From an uncultured Clostridia bacterium (GTDB taxonomy: Bacteria > Bacillota > Clostridia > Oscillospirales > Acutalibacteraceae): DNA of 64,000 nucleotides. Within the stretch, counting starts at the first letter, position 1. Every line of letters starts with the position of its first letter. Of the stretch, positions 40,204 through 50,006 are shown piece by piece. The stretch spans positions 62,001-126,000 of the forward strand of contig CANPXF010000001.1 in the NCBI GenBank assembly GCA_947585745.1, written 5' to 3'. The notes under the pieces are model-generated. The model was not told where the DNA came from and searched no databases. It saw only the letters and a list, made by a program, of their open reading frames with translations. The position numbers and the translations under genes are program-made.

Positions 40204-41052
40204 ATGGAAACACGAGTTATTAAGTCAAGCGAAATAACAGAAACCGTTAAAAGGCTTTTTATGGACTGCAATTATTTTATCGGCGACGATATTATGAACG
40301 CGCTTAAAAACGCGCGTGATAAAGAGGATAACGACACAGCTAAGAGCGTTCTTTCGCAGATTATTGAAAACGACGAGATTGCCTCCAATGAACAAATCCC
40401 GATGTGTCAGGACACGGGTATGGCGGTGCTTTTCGTTGAATACGGCGACAAGGTGTGTATTGACGGAGATTTTGAAAGCGCTGTTGAGGAGGGCGTGCGC
40501 AGAGCGTACGACGAGGGATATTTGAGAAAGAGCGTTGTTTTTGACCCCGTTTTCGACAGAATTAACACAAAGGACAACACCCCCGCGATTATTCACACAA
40601 AAATTGTTTCGGGCGATAAAATAAAAATCACGGCAGGCGGAAAGGGCTTCGGAAGCGAGAATATGTCGGCTGTAAAAATGGTCACCCCGTCTTACGGAGC
40701 GGAGGGCGTTAAGGATTTTATTCTTGAAACGGTTAAAAACGCAGGTCCGAATCCCTGTCCCCCGATTGTTGTCGGAGTGGGAATCGGCGGTACTTTTGAA
40801 CGCTCGGCACAGCTTGCGAAAAAGGCGACGTTCAGAAGTATTGATACGGAAAATCCCGACCCGCGCTACGCTGAAATGGAAAAAGAGCTTTTAGAAAAAA
40901 TAAACAAAATGGGCTTTGGCCCCGCGGGCTTGGGCGGAAAGACAACAGCGCTCGGCGTAAACATTGAAGTAAGCCCCACACATATTGCCGGAATGCCCGT
41001 CGCGGTTAACATATGCTGTCACGCCGCGAGACACAAAACCGCCGTTATTTAA
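40204..41052 (+). CDS. Class I fumarate hydratase, alpha subunit
   Basis: '[17 protein letters not shown]' and '[20 protein letters not shown]'; beta subunit gene follows. Confidence 0.92.
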   Translation: METRVIKSSEITETVKRLFMDCNYFIGDDIMNALKNARDKEDNDTAKSVLSQIIENDEIASNEQIPMCQDTGMAVLFVEYGDKVCIDGDFESAVEEGVRRAYDEGYLRKSVVFDPVFDRINTKDNTPAIIHTKIVSGDKIKITAGGKGFGSENMSAVKMVTPSYGAEGVKDFILETVKNAGPNPCPPIVVGVGIGGTFERSAQLAKKATFRSIDTENPDPRYAEMEKELLEKINKMGFGPAGLGGKTTALGVNIEVSPTHIAGMPVAVNICCHAARHKTAVI

Positions 41053-41098
41053 TTTACATAAAAACGATATTATATTAACAGATACATAGAGGTAAAAT

Positions 41099-41647
41099 AT
41101 GAAAAGAATTACACTTCCGCTGACAGACGAACAGATAAGCACGCTCAAGGCAGGCGACAGCGTTTTGCTTTCGGGTACAATGATAACAGGCAGAGACGCC
41201 GCCCACAAAAGACTTTTTGAGTTAATACAAAACGGAGAAAAGCTCCCCGTTGATATAAAAGACGAAACGATTTACTATGTAGGCCCCGCCCCCGCAAAGC
41301 CGGGTTACGCGGTAGGTCCCGCAGGTCCGACATCAAGCTACAGAATGGATAAATATGCTCCCGCCCTGCTTGATATGGGTTTAAAGGGTATGGTCGGAAA
41401 AGGCAGGCGAAGTGATGAGGTTATTGACGCGATTGTCCGCAATCACGCGGTCTACTTTTGCGCGATAGGCGGAGCCGCCGCGCTTATAGCAAAGAGCATT
41501 AAAAAAACCGAACCCATTTGCTACGAGGATTTGGGTACGGAATCTGTAAGAAGATATTATGTCGAGGATTTTCCCTGCATAGTCGCGATAGACTGCGAGG
41601 GCAATAATATTTATATGTCCGCGTCAGACATTTCAGCTCCTATTTGA
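41099..41647 (+). CDS. Class I fumarate hydratase, beta subunit
   Basis: 'GTMITGRDAAHKRL', 'YVGPAPAKPGYAVGPAGPTSSYRMD', 'MVGKGRRSDEV'. Confidence 0.93.
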   Translation: MKRITLPLTDEQISTLKAGDSVLLSGTMITGRDAAHKRLFELIQNGEKLPVDIKDETIYYVGPAPAKPGYAVGPAGPTSSYRMDKYAPALLDMGLKGMVGKGRRSDEVIDAIVRNHAVYFCAIGGAAALIAKSIKKTEPICYEDLGTESVRRYYVEDFPCIVAIDCEGNNIYMSASDISAPI

Positions 41648-41648
41648 A

Positions 41649-42150
41649 ATTCATATCCCCCAGACGTTTCTTCCTCTATCTCACTTTGGATATAGAGGAC
41701 AGGTTCTTTTTAGATTTTCCACATCATACATTTCAGTCCCTTTTTTTATATCTCTACGTCAAACATTGCAGTCCCTCTCTAAAAAGCATATCCTCCAAAC
41801 GTTTAAGCCTCTGTTTTGTTTTGGATACGGAGGATATGTTCTGCGGAAAATCTCTATCAAACATTTCCTCTAAATATAATTTGAATAGGAATAAAAAGTT
41901 TACCTTTAAATCCAATTCTTAATTCTTAACTCTTAATTCTTAATTTTTTATATCCCCACGTCATACATTGCAGTCCCTCTCGGAAAATTCATATCCCCCA
42001 AACCTTTCTGCCCCTGTCTTGTTTTGGATAGAAAGGACAGGTTCTGCGGTAAACTTTTTAAAAACTTTTCCTTTCTATATGTTTTGAAAAGGAAATAAAA
42101 GTTTACCTTTAAATCTAATTCTTAATTCTTAACTCTTAATTCTTAATTCA
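41649..42150 (+). repeat. Cluster of three forward copies of the dispersed repeat
   Basis: Three copies around 'catatcccccaaac...cctgtcttgttttggatagaaaggacaggttctgcgg' with 'ttcttaattcttaactcttaatt' tails. Confidence 0.85.
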
Positions 42151-42151
42151 T

Positions 42152-42175
42152 AAAGCGCGGTTCAATCCGCGCTTT
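42152..42175. terminator. Terminator hairpin between convergent genes
   Basis: AAAGCGCGG-ttcaat-CCGCGCTTT TTT. Confidence 0.75.
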
Positions 42176-42176
42176 T

Positions 42177-42680
42177 TTACTTGCCGTTTTCTATCTCATA
42201 ATAGTAGACGACAATATCCTCATATTCATTTTTTCTGTTTAAAAAACCTTTGGGAATTACTCCCAATGCCTTAAACCCGAGTTTTTTATACAGCTTATGC
42301 GCCGAAACATTGCTCTTTACAACAGCGTTAAACTGCAAAATTTTAAAGCCGTTTTCCCCCGCGCGCTCTATGCTGTCGCGGACTAATTTTTCACCGATAT
42401 GAAGTCCGCGGAATTCAGATTTTACAGCATAGCTTGCGTTGCTTATATGTCCGCACCGTCCCACGTTGTTGGGGTGAAGAATATAAAGTCCCAAAAGCTT
42501 TTTGCTGTCTGTATCCTCGCAAACTCCGCAATAGCTTTGCCCCTCAAAAAACTTTACCGCTTCCTCAAAGTCAAGCGGTTCAATCTGCGGAAACGCGGTC
42601 CCCTCCGTAACGACCTCGTTCCAAATTTTCATCATTTCTTCTATATCATTTTCGTTATAATTTCGTATTTTTATTTCCAT
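42177..42680 (-). CDS. GNAT-family N-acetyltransferase
   Basis: 'NASYAVKSEFRGLHIGEKLVRDSIERAGENGFKILQFNAVVKSNVSAHKLYKKLGFKALG'. Confidence 0.9.
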   Translation of the reverse strand: MEIKIRNYNENDIEEMMKIWNEVVTEGTAFPQIEPLDFEEAVKFFEGQSYCGVCEDTDSKKLLGLYILHPNNVGRCGHISNASYAVKSEFRGLHIGEKLVRDSIERAGENGFKILQFNAVVKSNVSAHKLYKKLGFKALGVIPKGFLNRKNEYEDIVVYYYEIENGK

Positions 42681-42789
42681 AAACTCTCCCTTTAAAGCCG
42701 AAAAACTGCTCCTTTACCTTCGGCTTCAGCCTAAAAATATCGGGAAGATGATGCTGGTAAATCCAACATATCTTCCCGACATCGGTTTG

Positions 42790-42930
42790 TTAGTTCTGAT
42801 CTCCTATTATCTCCTCTTCGTCAATATCGTTAACGTCCTTAGCGATACCGTTGTCCTCAACGCTTGTCAAAAGCGTATCGGAAACCTCATACTTTATAAC
42901 TTCCATTTCGGGTGAAATATACCTTTTCAT
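42790..42930 (-). CDS. Unannotated 46-aa small protein
   Basis: MKRYISPEMEVIKYEVSDTLLTSVEDNGIAKDVNDIDEEEIIGDQN*; RBS AAAGGAAG upstream; 24 nt after the stop of 42955..44559. Confidence 0.65.
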   Translation of the reverse strand: MKRYISPEMEVIKYEVSDTLLTSVEDNGIAKDVNDIDEEEIIGDQN

Positions 42931-42954
42931 AGAAATCTTCCTTTCTTTATATCT

Positions 42955-44559
42955 TTATTCTATCGCGTCGTAGGGATTGACCCGCGCCTCGGAGCTGACA
43001 ATAACCGTTCCGTCAGGCTTGACTACATACGCGTAGAAATAAATCTTTGTTGTTTTCTCAACCTTGCCAACGTCAATATACGGAGCGTAAATAAACTGAT
43101 ACTGCCCTGACTCGTTGGCAAGTCCCACCTCTGAATTATGTACTACAATTCCGTTTTCCGCTTTTTTAGTACCCGATTCAACCTCGGTTACCGCCTCTTT
43201 TACTAAATCCTCCGCGTTTTCAGAGGTTGTAAACGCAATTCCCATTCTGGAATAATCGTCAACCTTTGCGGTAGCGACAAGCTGAATTAAAACCTTTTGC
43301 CCGCTGACCGAAAGAGAATTAAATATAATTGAAGCAAACTCGTCGGCCGTTTTCTCGGTTTCCCGCGTCACGACGTCAATATCTCCAGTTACAAAGAATT
43401 TAAACGTCTTTCCCACAGCGACAACCTTAGAATCAATCAAAAAGCCCGATTCCGTATCGGTTGTAATCGTTTCAACATCCATATAATGCTTTACGGAATA
43501 TTCCTCGCCGTTCAGAGTTATTATATATTCCTTCGGTGTAGCTTTAAGGTTTACCTCAACCGTCGTATCGCCTGTAAACCTTGCGTCGCCGACGGAGTAA
43601 TCGTTGTAGGGATTTTTAATGCTCGGATAACAGGCAACCGCAAGCTCCTCGGCGGAAATTTTTTTCTCGGTTTTGTAAGTACGTGTTAAAAATGTATCCT
43701 CTGTACCGTTATTGTAATTATATGTTACGGTATAGGTAATCTCCTTTGGTTCGGGATTTGTCGGGTCGGTTTCTGTCGTAGTTTCAGTAACCGGCTCTGT
43801 AGTTTCGCTCTCGGTTGTCGGCTCCGTACTTTCGCTTACCGTGGTAGGCTGTGTAGTTTCACTCTCGTTTGTCGGCTCCGTGCTTTCGCTTACCGTAGTG
43901 GGCTGTGTAGTTTCACTCGCGGTTGTCGGCTCTGTGCTTTCGCTTACCGTGGTGGGCTCTGTAGTTTCGCTTTCGGTTGTCGGCGCCGTGCTTTCGCTTA
44001 CCGTGGTGGGCTCTGTAGTTTCGCTTTCGGTTGTCGGCTCCGTGCTTTCGGTAGTCGGGTCGGTTGAGTTGTTTTCGGGATTATCAATATCCACAATACC
44101 GCTTGTTATGACCTCTCCGTCAATAACGTTAGCATAACGGTATGAGATATTTCCCCCGTCAATCAACCCGATTGAGAAAAACTCGCTGAGCGCGGTTTCA
44201 AGAGCCTTTTTATCATAATCTCCGTTTACCTTGAATTGAACGGTAATCATTGCGGCGCCGTTCTTAAACACAAACGGGGAACTGACATCGGTCGCGTTAA
44301 AAACAATTTTATTTCCCGTATCGGCATAGTAACTGTGGCTTCCATTGTCATAAACGACTACGGATTCCACGCTTAAAGCGTCGGGATAGCTAAGCTCCCC
44401 GTCAAAAGCAACTATAGAATCGTCGCAGGTTACAACATATTCATAGGTTATCGTGTCCCCATCAACCGCAACCGCGGTAGAGGTAACACACAAAAATGCC
44501 GATATAATTATTAACACCGTTAAGAAAACAGATGTTAATCCTCTTAATCGCAATTTCAT
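42955..44559 (-). CDS. Secreted protein with cohesin-like N-terminal domain and Thr/Glu/Ser/Pro repeats
   Basis: Signal peptide; beta-rich N-terminal domain; TTEPTTVSES-type repeats at about 43775-44065. Confidence 0.75.
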   Translation of the reverse strand: MKLRLRGLTSVFLTVLIIISAFLCVTSTAVAVDGDTITYEYVVTCDDSIVAFDGELSYPDALSVESVVVYDNGSHSYYADTGNKIVFNATDVSSPFVFKNGAAMITVQFKVNGDYDKKALETALSEFFSIGLIDGGNISYRYANVIDGEVITSGIVDIDNPENNSTDPTTESTEPTTESETTEPTTVSESTAPTTESETTEPTTVSESTEPTTASETTQPTTVSESTEPTNESETTQPTTVSESTEPTTESETTEPVTETTTETDPTNPEPKEITYTVTYNYNNGTEDTFLTRTYKTEKKISAEELAVACYPSIKNPYNDYSVGDARFTGDTTVEVNLKATPKEYIITLNGEEYSVKHYMDVETITTDTESGFLIDSKVVAVGKTFKFFVTGDIDVVTRETEKTADEFASIIFNSLSVSGQKVLIQLVATAKVDDYSRMGIAFTTSENAEDLVKEAVTEVESGTKKAENGIVVHNSEVGLANESGQYQFIYAPYIDVGKVEKTTKIYFYAYVVKPDGTVIVSSEARVNPYDAIE

Positions 44560-44634
44560 AAGGAATCCTCCTTAACTAATTCAACATAGTCTACAAAAAT
44601 ATTATACTATATTAAAAAATTTTTTGCAATATTT

Positions 44635-45465
44635 TTATATAAAAATTTCCGGGTGCATACGGCTGTAATGAAAAATATATTGCTGGGCAATTCCCGCGTA
44701 ATCGCCGAAATCGTTTTCCGTCATATTCGGAAACAGCTTTTCGAGCGCACGGCGCATCCAAACATCAACGGGAAACGCCTCAATCCTGTGAAGTCCGAAA
44801 AGCAGAGCGCAGTCCGCGACCTTACCTCCAACGCCTTTAATTTTCATAAGCTCCGCGCGCGCCTCGTCGTACCCGATATTTCGGCATTTCTCCAAATCTA
44901 CCTCACCGCTTGCGACCTTTCTCGCTCCGTCTATTATGTATTTGTGCCGAAAGCCCGCGCGAATCGGGGATAAATCCTCGGGAGATAACGACGCGAGCGT
45001 TTCTGCCGTCGGAAAAGCGTAAAAATCATCAATTTTTTCTCCAAAATTTTCGCAAAGCCTTTCTATTATACCCTTAATACGCTTTATGTTGTTGTTCTGC
45101 GAAATTATAAAACTGCAAAGCGCCTCCCACGGCTCCTGTCGTAATATTCTTATTCCCGGGGCATAGGCGCACGCCTCCTTTAAAATCGGATGAATTTCAC
45201 TTATCTGCCCGCGGATTTTCCCGTAATCAAGCTCCAAATCGAGATAATTTTTCCAGATATTTTCAAAATCTTCTTCGGTTGTGTTGTCGATATAAAGATT
45301 TTCGCCGTCTGAATAAACTATAACCTTTCTTCTGAAAGCGACACCGCTGAATTTACCGCTGTTTTCAACCCAGCGAAAGCTCTGACCGCAGTCGAGAGTC
45401 TGCGCCAAATCGAGGTCGCTCACCCCCGTAATTTTAACGCCGTTTTCTGTTTTTAAACATTCCAT
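44635..45465 (-). CDS. OGG1-like 8-oxoguanine DNA glycosylase (HhH-GPD)
   Basis: 'LAQTLDCGQSFRWVENSGKFSGVAFRR', 'LCSFIISQNNNIKRIKGIIERLC', 'MKIKGVGGKVADCALLFGLHRIEAFPVDVWMRRAL'; start MECLKTENG after AAGGAG. Confidence 0.92.
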   Translation of the reverse strand: MECLKTENGVKITGVSDLDLAQTLDCGQSFRWVENSGKFSGVAFRRKVIVYSDGENLYIDNTTEEDFENIWKNYLDLELDYGKIRGQISEIHPILKEACAYAPGIRILRQEPWEALCSFIISQNNNIKRIKGIIERLCENFGEKIDDFYAFPTAETLASLSPEDLSPIRAGFRHKYIIDGARKVASGEVDLEKCRNIGYDEARAELMKIKGVGGKVADCALLFGLHRIEAFPVDVWMRRALEKLFPNMTENDFGDYAGIAQQYIFHYSRMHPEIFI

Positions 45466-45554
45466 TTCCTTACTCCTTAAAAACCTTAAAATAAGTATAC
45501 CATATTTCGGCGCGTTATGGTACAATTAATATATAAAAAATTACGAGGTAAATT

Positions 45555-46244
45555 ATGAAAGAAAACATCTGTACAATTCCTATTAACGATTTATTTAAAC
45601 CAAAAGACGGCTGTCCGATTTGCAGGATGGAAAAAATGCTGGAGGAAACGTACGTCGATTTCGTAGTCGGCGACGCGATGATGGAGCCGAATATAAGGAT
45701 TGAAACAAATAAAAAGGGATTTTGCCACAGGCATTTTTCAAAAATGTTTTCAGCCGGGCAAAAGCTTCCGAACGCGCTGATTATGGAATCGCACCTGAAG
45801 TCCGTTATCGACAGCGTTCTGCCGAAAAAGGCGGGGACAAAGCCCGACAAAAAGTCGCTTGAAAAGATAACGGAGCTTTCCGAGTCGTGCTATGTGTGCG
45901 ACAGAATCGACCGCGATATACACCACCTCCTCGCGACTGTTTTCTCTGAATATCAAAAGTCGGACGAATTCAGAACGCTCTACAGGGAACAGCCGTTTAT
46001 CTGCCTTAATCACTACGCGTACATAATGAAAGACGCTATGGGAAAGCACGGTATTGGCTCAAAATTTATGAAACAGTTTAACGAGGACACCTATAAGCTT
46101 ACAAAAAATTATCTTTTAAAGCTCAAAGACGACACCACATATTTCTGCTCAATGTTCGACTACCGAAACAAAGGCAAGGATTTTGGGGAAAGCAGGGATG
46201 CGCTTGAAAGAAGCATCGAGTATCTGACAAAGGAAAAACCGTAA
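45555..46244 (+). CDS. Hypothetical Cys-rich protein (DUF6062-like)
   Basis: 'CPICRMEKMLEETYVDFVVGDAMMEPNIRIETNKKGFCHRHFSKMF' and a second 'CYVCDRI' pair; family name from memory. Confidence 0.6.
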   Translation: MKENICTIPINDLFKPKDGCPICRMEKMLEETYVDFVVGDAMMEPNIRIETNKKGFCHRHFSKMFSAGQKLPNALIMESHLKSVIDSVLPKKAGTKPDKKSLEKITELSESCYVCDRIDRDIHHLLATVFSEYQKSDEFRTLYREQPFICLNHYAYIMKDAMGKHGIGSKFMKQFNEDTYKLTKNYLLKLKDDTTYFCSMFDYRNKGKDFGESRDALERSIEYLTKEKP

Positions 46245-46360
46245 TATAAAAGCGTTCACAGTATTTTTAACCTCGTTTCTTTTCTGATAAAGGTAAATTT
46301 GTTCATAAATTCACCCCTCTTAAATGGAAAATATTATAATTTTTTTTGACATTAATATTA

Positions 46361-46389
46361 TTGACACAGATATGTCTTTAAGATATAAT
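46361..46389 (+). promoter_or_regulatory. Sigma-A promoter upstream of 46630..47340
   Basis: TTGACA - 17 nt - TATAAT. Confidence 0.75.
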
Positions 46390-46629
46390 TAATTCTATCA
46401 GGGATAAAAGGAGGGTACTAAAACAAAAATTCACTTATTATATAAAGTAACGGAGGGTATAGTAAAAAATATTTAATAAAATGACCTTTAAAATCAGCAG
46501 AAATCCGATGTCCGACAAATCATCAGTATAAATTTCCTTTAAAGTCTTTTGATGTCGGAAAATAAATTTGCAATAAAACAGCAATAAAATTATAAAACAT
46601 ATATTAAATAAGTCAGAAAGGAAAAACCA

Positions 46630-47340
46630 ATGAAAAAAATATTATCAATAATTTTATCCATTTCAATACTTTTCAGCGTAACTGCGATTTTATCTGTTCC
46701 CGCTACAGCGAGCGCCGCCTCCAAAACGGGCAAAAAATATGTTACATATAAAACCATTAACAAGAATATTAAGAAAAACGGAACATTGATTTTGAAGGTA
46801 AAAGCAAAATATCCTCACTTGAAGTCAAAGTCAAAAGCGGCTAAAAAGGTTAATAAATTCTTTGCAAATCAAATCAAAAAGGATATCAAAGAAATTAAAA
46901 AATTAGCTGAAAAAGATTATTCAAATATTAACAAAAATTCAAGTGATTATTATAAATATAATGAAAATATTAAGTTGACATATAACAAAAAAAATAAATA
47001 CTCTTTTAAAAGTAATTGTTCCGGATATACCGGTGGCGTTCACGGCTACAGTTCTGTCACAGGATATAATTTCAGCAAACAAACAGGTAAAAAAATACCA
47101 AATTCCAAACTGACAAAATACAGCGATAAAGCGTTAAAAAAGAAAATTGTAAATAAGGTTAAGGCGAAAATCAATAAGAATCCAAAAAATTATTTTGACA
47201 ACGCTTTGCAGACCGTCAAAAATTGCAAGATAAATAAATTCAATGTTTGGTTAGATGCAAAATACCTTTATGTGTATTTTAATGAATACGAGTTGTCGAG
47301 TTATGCAAACGGACCTACTCAGATAAAAATTAAACTCTGA
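46630..47340 (+). CDS. Secreted protein with DUF3298/RsiV-like domain
   Basis: Signal peptide, 'SGYTGGVHGYSSVTGYNFSKQTGKKI'. Confidence 0.65.
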   Translation: MKKILSIILSISILFSVTAILSVPATASAASKTGKKYVTYKTINKNIKKNGTLILKVKAKYPHLKSKSKAAKKVNKFFANQIKKDIKEIKKLAEKDYSNINKNSSDYYKYNENIKLTYNKKNKYSFKSNCSGYTGGVHGYSSVTGYNFSKQTGKKIPNSKLTKYSDKALKKKIVNKVKAKINKNPKNYFDNALQTVKNCKINKFNVWLDAKYLYVYFNEYELSSYANGPTQIKIKL

Positions 47341-47364
47341 ATTTAATATTATAAGATTCCAAAT

Positions 47365-47394
47365 AACCCCCTCCGCATAAATGCGGAGGGGGTT
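47365..47394. terminator. Bidirectional terminator hairpin
   Basis: AACCCCCTCCGCA-taaa-TGCGGAGGGGGTT. Confidence 0.85.
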
Positions 47395-47435
47395 GAGTTT
47401 ATTTTTCTTAGGCTCTGATTTTTCAGCGGTCTTTT

Positions 47436-49811
47436 TTAGTCCGCTTTTTCAGCGGTTTCTTTCTTTACCGCCGCTTTTGAGGCGGGTTTTTCTGCAATTT
47501 TTTCAGCGCCGCTCTTTTTATTAGCCGTCTTTTTGGGAGCGGGCTTTTTCGCTGTTGTTTTCTTAACCGTTTTTTTCTTAGTTTCTCCCTCAGGCTTAGG
47601 CATAGTGTGGTTATATTCAAAAGCAATCATCGAAAGCGGAGGAACGTCGACCTCGATGCTCTGCTTCTTGTAGTTCCACGCAACTCTTTGCGCCTTTTTG
47701 TCGGTCTGAACGTAGTCGCCCGTACCGCCGAACTGCTCGTCGTCGCTGTTGAATACCGCCTTATAGTTTCCGAGGTTCGGAACGCCTACGCGGTAGCCCT
47801 CGCGCGGAACGGGAGTAAAGTTGCAGATAAAGAGTACAGATTTCTTTCCGTTCTTCGTCTTACGCACAAGGCTTACGATTGAGCTTTGCGCGTCGTCACA
47901 GCTCATCCACTCAAATCCCGACGGGTCAAAGTCGAGCTCATACATCGCGCTGTGCGAAAGGTAAAAATGCTGGAGCGCGCGGAAGTACTTCTGCATATTT
48001 GCGTTGTTTTCGTTGTCGTCAATTAAAAACCACTGCAATCCGACTTGTGAATTCCACTCGTCATATTGAGCGAAATCCTGTCCCATAAAGAGGAGCTTTT
48101 TGCCTGGGTGGGCGTACATAAAGCCGTAAGCTGTACGCAGATTCGCAAACTTCTGCCAGTCGTCGCCAGGCATCTTATTAATCATCGAGCATTTTCCGTA
48201 AACGACCTCGTCGTGGGAAAGAACCTGAATAAATTTTTCAGTATAAGCGTAAATCATAGAGAAGGTCAGCTTGCCGTGTTCATACTGGCGGTAAACGGGG
48301 TCTTTTGAGATATACTCCAAAAAGTCGTTCATCCAGCCCATATTCCATTTTAGCGCAAATCCAAGACCGTCCTGCTCAACGTCCTTTGTAACTCCTGCCC
48401 ATGCCGTACTCTCCTCCGCGATTACAAGAGTGCCGGGAGCGTACTGCTCAACCATAGAATTGAGGTGTTTAAAGAACTCAACGGCGTCTAAATTTTCCCT
48501 GCCTCCGTAAATATTCGGAAGCCACTGGCCGTCGCTCTTGCCGTAGTCTAAGTAGAGCATAGACGCAACCGCGTCTACTCTCAGACCGTCGATGTGGAAT
48601 TTATTAAGCCAGTAAAGTCCGCTCGCGATAAGGAAGTTTCTGACCTCGTTTCTCTCATAGTTAAATATAAATGTTCCCCAGTCGGGATGCTCTCCCCTCC
48701 TCGGGTCGGGGTGCTCGTACAGGCAGGTGCCGTCAAAACGTCCCAGACCGTGACTGTCCTTCGGGAAATGGGCGGGTACCCAGTCAAGAAATACTCCTAT
48801 TCCCTTCGAGTGCATATGGTCGATAAAGTACATAAAATCTTGAGGAGTTCCGAAACGCGACGTCGGGGCGAAGTAGCCCGTTACCTGATAACCCCAGCTT
48901 CCGTCAAACGGGTGCTCCAAAATGCCCATTAACTCTATATGTGTGTAGCCCATATCCGAAACATAATCCGCAAGCTGGTCCGCTACCTCTCTGTAGCTTA
49001 AAAACGAGCCGTCCTCGTGCTGACGCCAAGAGCCGAGATGAACCTCGTAAATCGACATCGGCTTGCTCTCATATCCGCCCTTTTTGCGCTCGTCAATCCA
49101 CTTTTCGTCTTGCCATTCATAGGAGCTTAAATCTGTAACGATTGAGGCGGTATCGGGGCGCATTTGCTGAGTATAGCCGAACGGGTCGGTCTTATCAACG
49201 CAGAAGCCGTCAACGGTCTTAACCTGGAATTTATACATTTCATTCTCGCTTATACGTGGAATAAAAATCTCGTGAACGCCCACCTGGCTTACCTTGCTCA
49301 TCATATGTATCGCGGGGTCCCAGTTGTTAAAGTTTCCGATAACGGAAACTCTCTGCGCGTTCGGAGCCCACACGTTAAACAGCACACCCTCAACTCCGTT
49401 AATCGTTTTCTTGTGAGCGCCGAGCTTATCGTAAAGGTTGTAATGAGTTCCCTGACCGAACAGATAACCGTCAACCTCGCTGAACTGCACGGGAAAAAAG
49501 TTACTGTCCTCGTTTTCGTAGTAATTTCCTTCCTCGTCCCAGGCGCGGTAGTAATAGTTAAAAACTCTGTCCGTATGAACGTTAGCGGCAAAAATACCCT
49601 TTTCGTGTATCAGAAAAGCGCGGTGAATTTCGCCTGTATCCTTGTTTACAAATTCCACGGAGTTGCACTGCGGAAGATAAACCGCAATCCTTAGTCCGTA
49701 CTCCGTAAAATGAGGTCCCAAAAGTCCGCGGGGCATATTATTATACATATACGCAACCTGCGTGAGATACTCCTCGTTAAAAAGCTTTCTCATATTGTAG
49801 TCAATTTCCAT
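47436..49811 (-). CDS. glgB: 1,4-alpha-glucan branching enzyme with basic C-terminal tail
   Basis: 'HFTEYGLRIAVYLP', 'FNVWAPNAQRVSVIGNFNNWD', 'YEVHLGSWRQ', 'GLRVDAVASMLYLDYG', 'VLSHDEVVYGKCSMI'; Lys/Ala-rich tail. Confidence 0.96.
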   Translation of the reverse strand: MEIDYNMRKLFNEEYLTQVAYMYNNMPRGLLGPHFTEYGLRIAVYLPQCNSVEFVNKDTGEIHRAFLIHEKGIFAANVHTDRVFNYYYRAWDEEGNYYENEDSNFFPVQFSEVDGYLFGQGTHYNLYDKLGAHKKTINGVEGVLFNVWAPNAQRVSVIGNFNNWDPAIHMMSKVSQVGVHEIFIPRISENEMYKFQVKTVDGFCVDKTDPFGYTQQMRPDTASIVTDLSSYEWQDEKWIDERKKGGYESKPMSIYEVHLGSWRQHEDGSFLSYREVADQLADYVSDMGYTHIELMGILEHPFDGSWGYQVTGYFAPTSRFGTPQDFMYFIDHMHSKGIGVFLDWVPAHFPKDSHGLGRFDGTCLYEHPDPRRGEHPDWGTFIFNYERNEVRNFLIASGLYWLNKFHIDGLRVDAVASMLYLDYGKSDGQWLPNIYGGRENLDAVEFFKHLNSMVEQYAPGTLVIAEESTAWAGVTKDVEQDGLGFALKWNMGWMNDFLEYISKDPVYRQYEHGKLTFSMIYAYTEKFIQVLSHDEVVYGKCSMINKMPGDDWQKFANLRTAYGFMYAHPGKKLLFMGQDFAQYDEWNSQVGLQWFLIDDNENNANMQKYFRALQHFYLSHSAMYELDFDPSGFEWMSCDDAQSSIVSLVRKTKNGKKSVLFICNFTPVPREGYRVGVPNLGNYKAVFNSDDEQFGGTGDYVQTDKKAQRVAWNYKKQSIEVDVPPLSMIAFEYNHTMPKPEGETKKKTVKKTTAKKPAPKKTANKKSGAEKIAEKPASKAAVKKETAEKAD

Positions 49812-50006
49812 AACTAATCCTCATTTCTGTTTTGAAATTAGAATATAATAGATTGCACAGCACGGATTTTTCGACACCTTGTGCATTTTACTATATTTAT
49901 ACAGAAATTATATATTATTTTTATATATTTTTCTATAGTCACTTGATTAAATTAGTTGTTTATGCTACTATAATAACAAAAATGTCTATTAACAGGAGAT
50001 GCGTAT

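Noticed and set aside
43775-44065. Regular short repeats suggesting CRISPR or VNTR
   Set aside because: Coding Thr/Glu/Ser stalk repeat in a continuous ORF; not CRISPR.
49164-49694. 176-aa plus-strand ORF opposite glgB
   Set aside because: Antisense of conserved GlgB sequence; no independent coding evidence.
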